Assembly: GCF_044763875.1 (NCBI RefSeq)
Contig: NZ_JBIWGZ010000010.1
Location: forward strand, 19,013 to 83,012
DNA length: 64,000 nucleotides
Reading direction: 5' to 3'
Source: Rummeliibacillus sp044763875
GTDB taxonomy: Bacteria; Bacillota; Bacilli; Bacillales_A; Planococcaceae
The notes below the pieces were generated by a model. That model was not told the DNA's origin. It searched no databases and worked only from the letters and a program-made list of their open reading frames with translations. The position numbers and the translations under genes are program-made. Below, one piece after another: positions 63,168 to 64,000 of this stretch (positions within the stretch are counted from its first letter, which is position 1; each line of letters starts with the position of its first letter).

Positions 63168-63505
63168 ATGTTGCAGTTAGAGGGAAGAGAAATCGCTGAT
63201 TTTATTGTCTGCCTTAAGTTAGAACATATAATAGAAGAAAATCAAATGATGTTGCTTGCTACATATGCACAAAATTACTTATTAAAGAACCGGTTAATCG
63301 AGTTACAAAATCAACAGAAGGAATAGTGTGAAGGTATTCGTGCATTTACATTGTCATTAGAGATAAAGGAATTACTCTCAACGATTATTGATAATGCATT
63401 GACTGCCATGCCAGAAGTAGACAGAGGATTTTTCAATTGATATGTTGAAAAAAACAACTGCGCATCATGGAGAAAAATTGAATATAGAAAGTTAGTATAA
63501 TAGAA
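63168..63505 (+). pseudogene. Decayed gene remnant with in-frame stop
   Basis: A frame from ATG 63168 (MLQLEGREIADFIVCLKLEH...) reaches TAG at 63326, but the same frame continues with sensible coding (EGIRAFTLSLEIKELLSTII... MPEVDRGFF) to 63440. A neighbouring frame then continues as SIDMLKKTTAHHGEKLN to TAG near 63500. One nonsense and one frameshift in an otherwise helical protein suggest a decaying gene. There is no SD at the ATG. I do not recognise the parent family. Confidence 0.4.
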
Positions 63506-63574
63506 GTGATCCATTTTAATAAATAGACTAGGATTGAATTCATATTATTCTTTTTTAAAATCAGATAAAAACTG

Positions 63575-63606
63575 TTGACGGATATAAATATACATGATAA
63601 TATAAT
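63575..63606 (+). promoter_or_regulatory. rRNA promoter P1 (candidate)
   Basis: TTGACG (63575-63580) with TAATAT at 63598-63603 (17-bp spacer) or TATAAT at 63601-63606 (20-bp). Confidence 0.5.
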
Positions 63607-63666
63607 CAAGTCGCTAAAACAAAACGACAAAAATGATATGAATCTTATAAATGAATTAAATATTTG

Positions 63667-63695
63667 TTGACAACGCAGAAATGAACTGATATAAT
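63667..63695 (+). promoter_or_regulatory. rRNA promoter P2
   Basis: TTGACA-17 bp-TATAAT, perfect SigA consensus. Confidence 0.9.
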
Positions 63696-63751
63696 TTGTA
63701 AGTCGCCTGTGAAATGGTGATAATAAATTAAATCTTTTAAGAAAAAAGTTG

Positions 63752-63780
63752 TTGACAAAAAATAAAAGATTTGATATTAT
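63752..63780 (+). promoter_or_regulatory. rRNA promoter P3
   Basis: TTGACA-17 bp-TATTAT, strong SigA promoter ~165 bp before 16S; inferred start near 63787. Confidence 0.88.
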
Positions 63781-63786
63781 ATAAAA

Positions 63787-63947
63787 GTTGCTTGATAGCG
63801 ACGTAATAATATGAACCTTGAAAACTGAACAAGCAAGACGTTAATCAATAAACTTTGATCACTAACTTTTGTTAGTGACAAGGACAAACAATAGATATCA
63901 TCTTTTAGATGATACGCTAGCAAAGCTAATGAGCTTTCAAACTTTAC
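63787..63947 (+). ncRNA. rRNA operon leader
   Basis: Contains the CCTTGAAAACTGAAC boxA-like antitermination/processing segment (63814-63828), hairpin TCACTAAC / GTTAGTGA (63859-63878) and hairpin ATCATC / GATGAT (~63898-63913). Confidence 0.7.
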
Positions 63948-64000
63948 TTTTATGGAGAGTTTGATCCTGGCTCAGGACGAACGCTGGCGGCGTGCCTAAT
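63948..64000 (+). rRNA. 16S rRNA, 5' end (truncated by window)
   Basis: AGAGTTTGATCCTGGCTCAG at 63957-63976, then GACGAACGCTGGCGGCGTGC, the universal bacterial 16S start in its Firmicutes form. The gene continues beyond the window. Confidence 0.98.

Overview
The window is low-GC Firmicutes DNA. Evidence is the purine-rich Shine-Dalgarno (SD) sequences, frequent TTG/GTG starts, intrinsic terminators after most transcription units, BirA-, Fur- and PerR-type boxes, Bacillus-style lysine and guanine riboswitches, an agr quorum-sensing locus, a YvbH homologue, and the first ~50 nt of a 16S rRNA gene at the right edge. Gene content fits a spore-forming, mostly aerobic member of the Bacillales, probably Planococcaceae/Caryophanaceae (Lysinibacillus, Rummeliibacillus or Solibacillus type). 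The genus is inference.

Layout. 1-3.4 kb: a three-gene cell-envelope operon entering from the left, in which the first and third products look paralogous around a membrane protein, then an orphan gene. 3.6-8.3 kb: TauE/SafE permease, AlaX-type tRNA editing protein, a small acidic protein, a VanZ-RDD membrane protein and a FusB-like EF-G-binding protein. 8.5-10.5 kb: Fur-box-controlled FTR1 iron permease plus lipoprotein, followed by a cluster of four perfect DnaA boxes. 10.9-16 kb: yvbH, a dispersed hairpin repeat, a broken subtilisin gene, BirA-controlled bioY-bioB and an internally deleted IS3-family element. 16-25 kb: spore-surface-like protein, rRNA methyltransferase, two NlpC/P60 wall hydrolases, a short-chain dehydrogenase, an IsdG-like monooxygenase and a diguanylate cyclase. 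25-35 kb: AEC transporter, MacB-type ABC pair, complete agrBDCA, a second copy of the hairpin repeat, katA with a PerR-like box, and an MFS pump preceded by what looks like a translational attenuator.

35-54 kb looks like a surface and biofilm region. It holds a very large hybrid kinase with two kinase modules, a SARP-type response regulator, a 1644-residue LPQTG adhesin with 16 GEPGKP collagen-like repeats, a transglutaminase-like exoprotein, and a tightly coupled four-gene exopolysaccharide operon (degenerate GGDEF + degenerate receiver, HEAT-repeat protein, processive GT2, large glycoside-hydrolase-like protein). Nearly identical promoter-like elements lie upstream of the adhesin, the polysaccharide operon, and a small ORF/nos region. 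I infer one shared regulon; the SARP regulator encoded just before the first copy is the obvious candidate regulator. This is the strongest lead in the window for something undescribed.

54-64 kb is housekeeping: nitric oxide synthase, CynX-type MFS, lysine-riboswitch-controlled lysine permease, guanine-riboswitch-controlled xpt-pbuX, ypsA, butanediol dehydrogenase, a decayed gene, and three tandem promoters driving an rRNA operon.

All functional calls come from reading motifs by eye; no database search was run.
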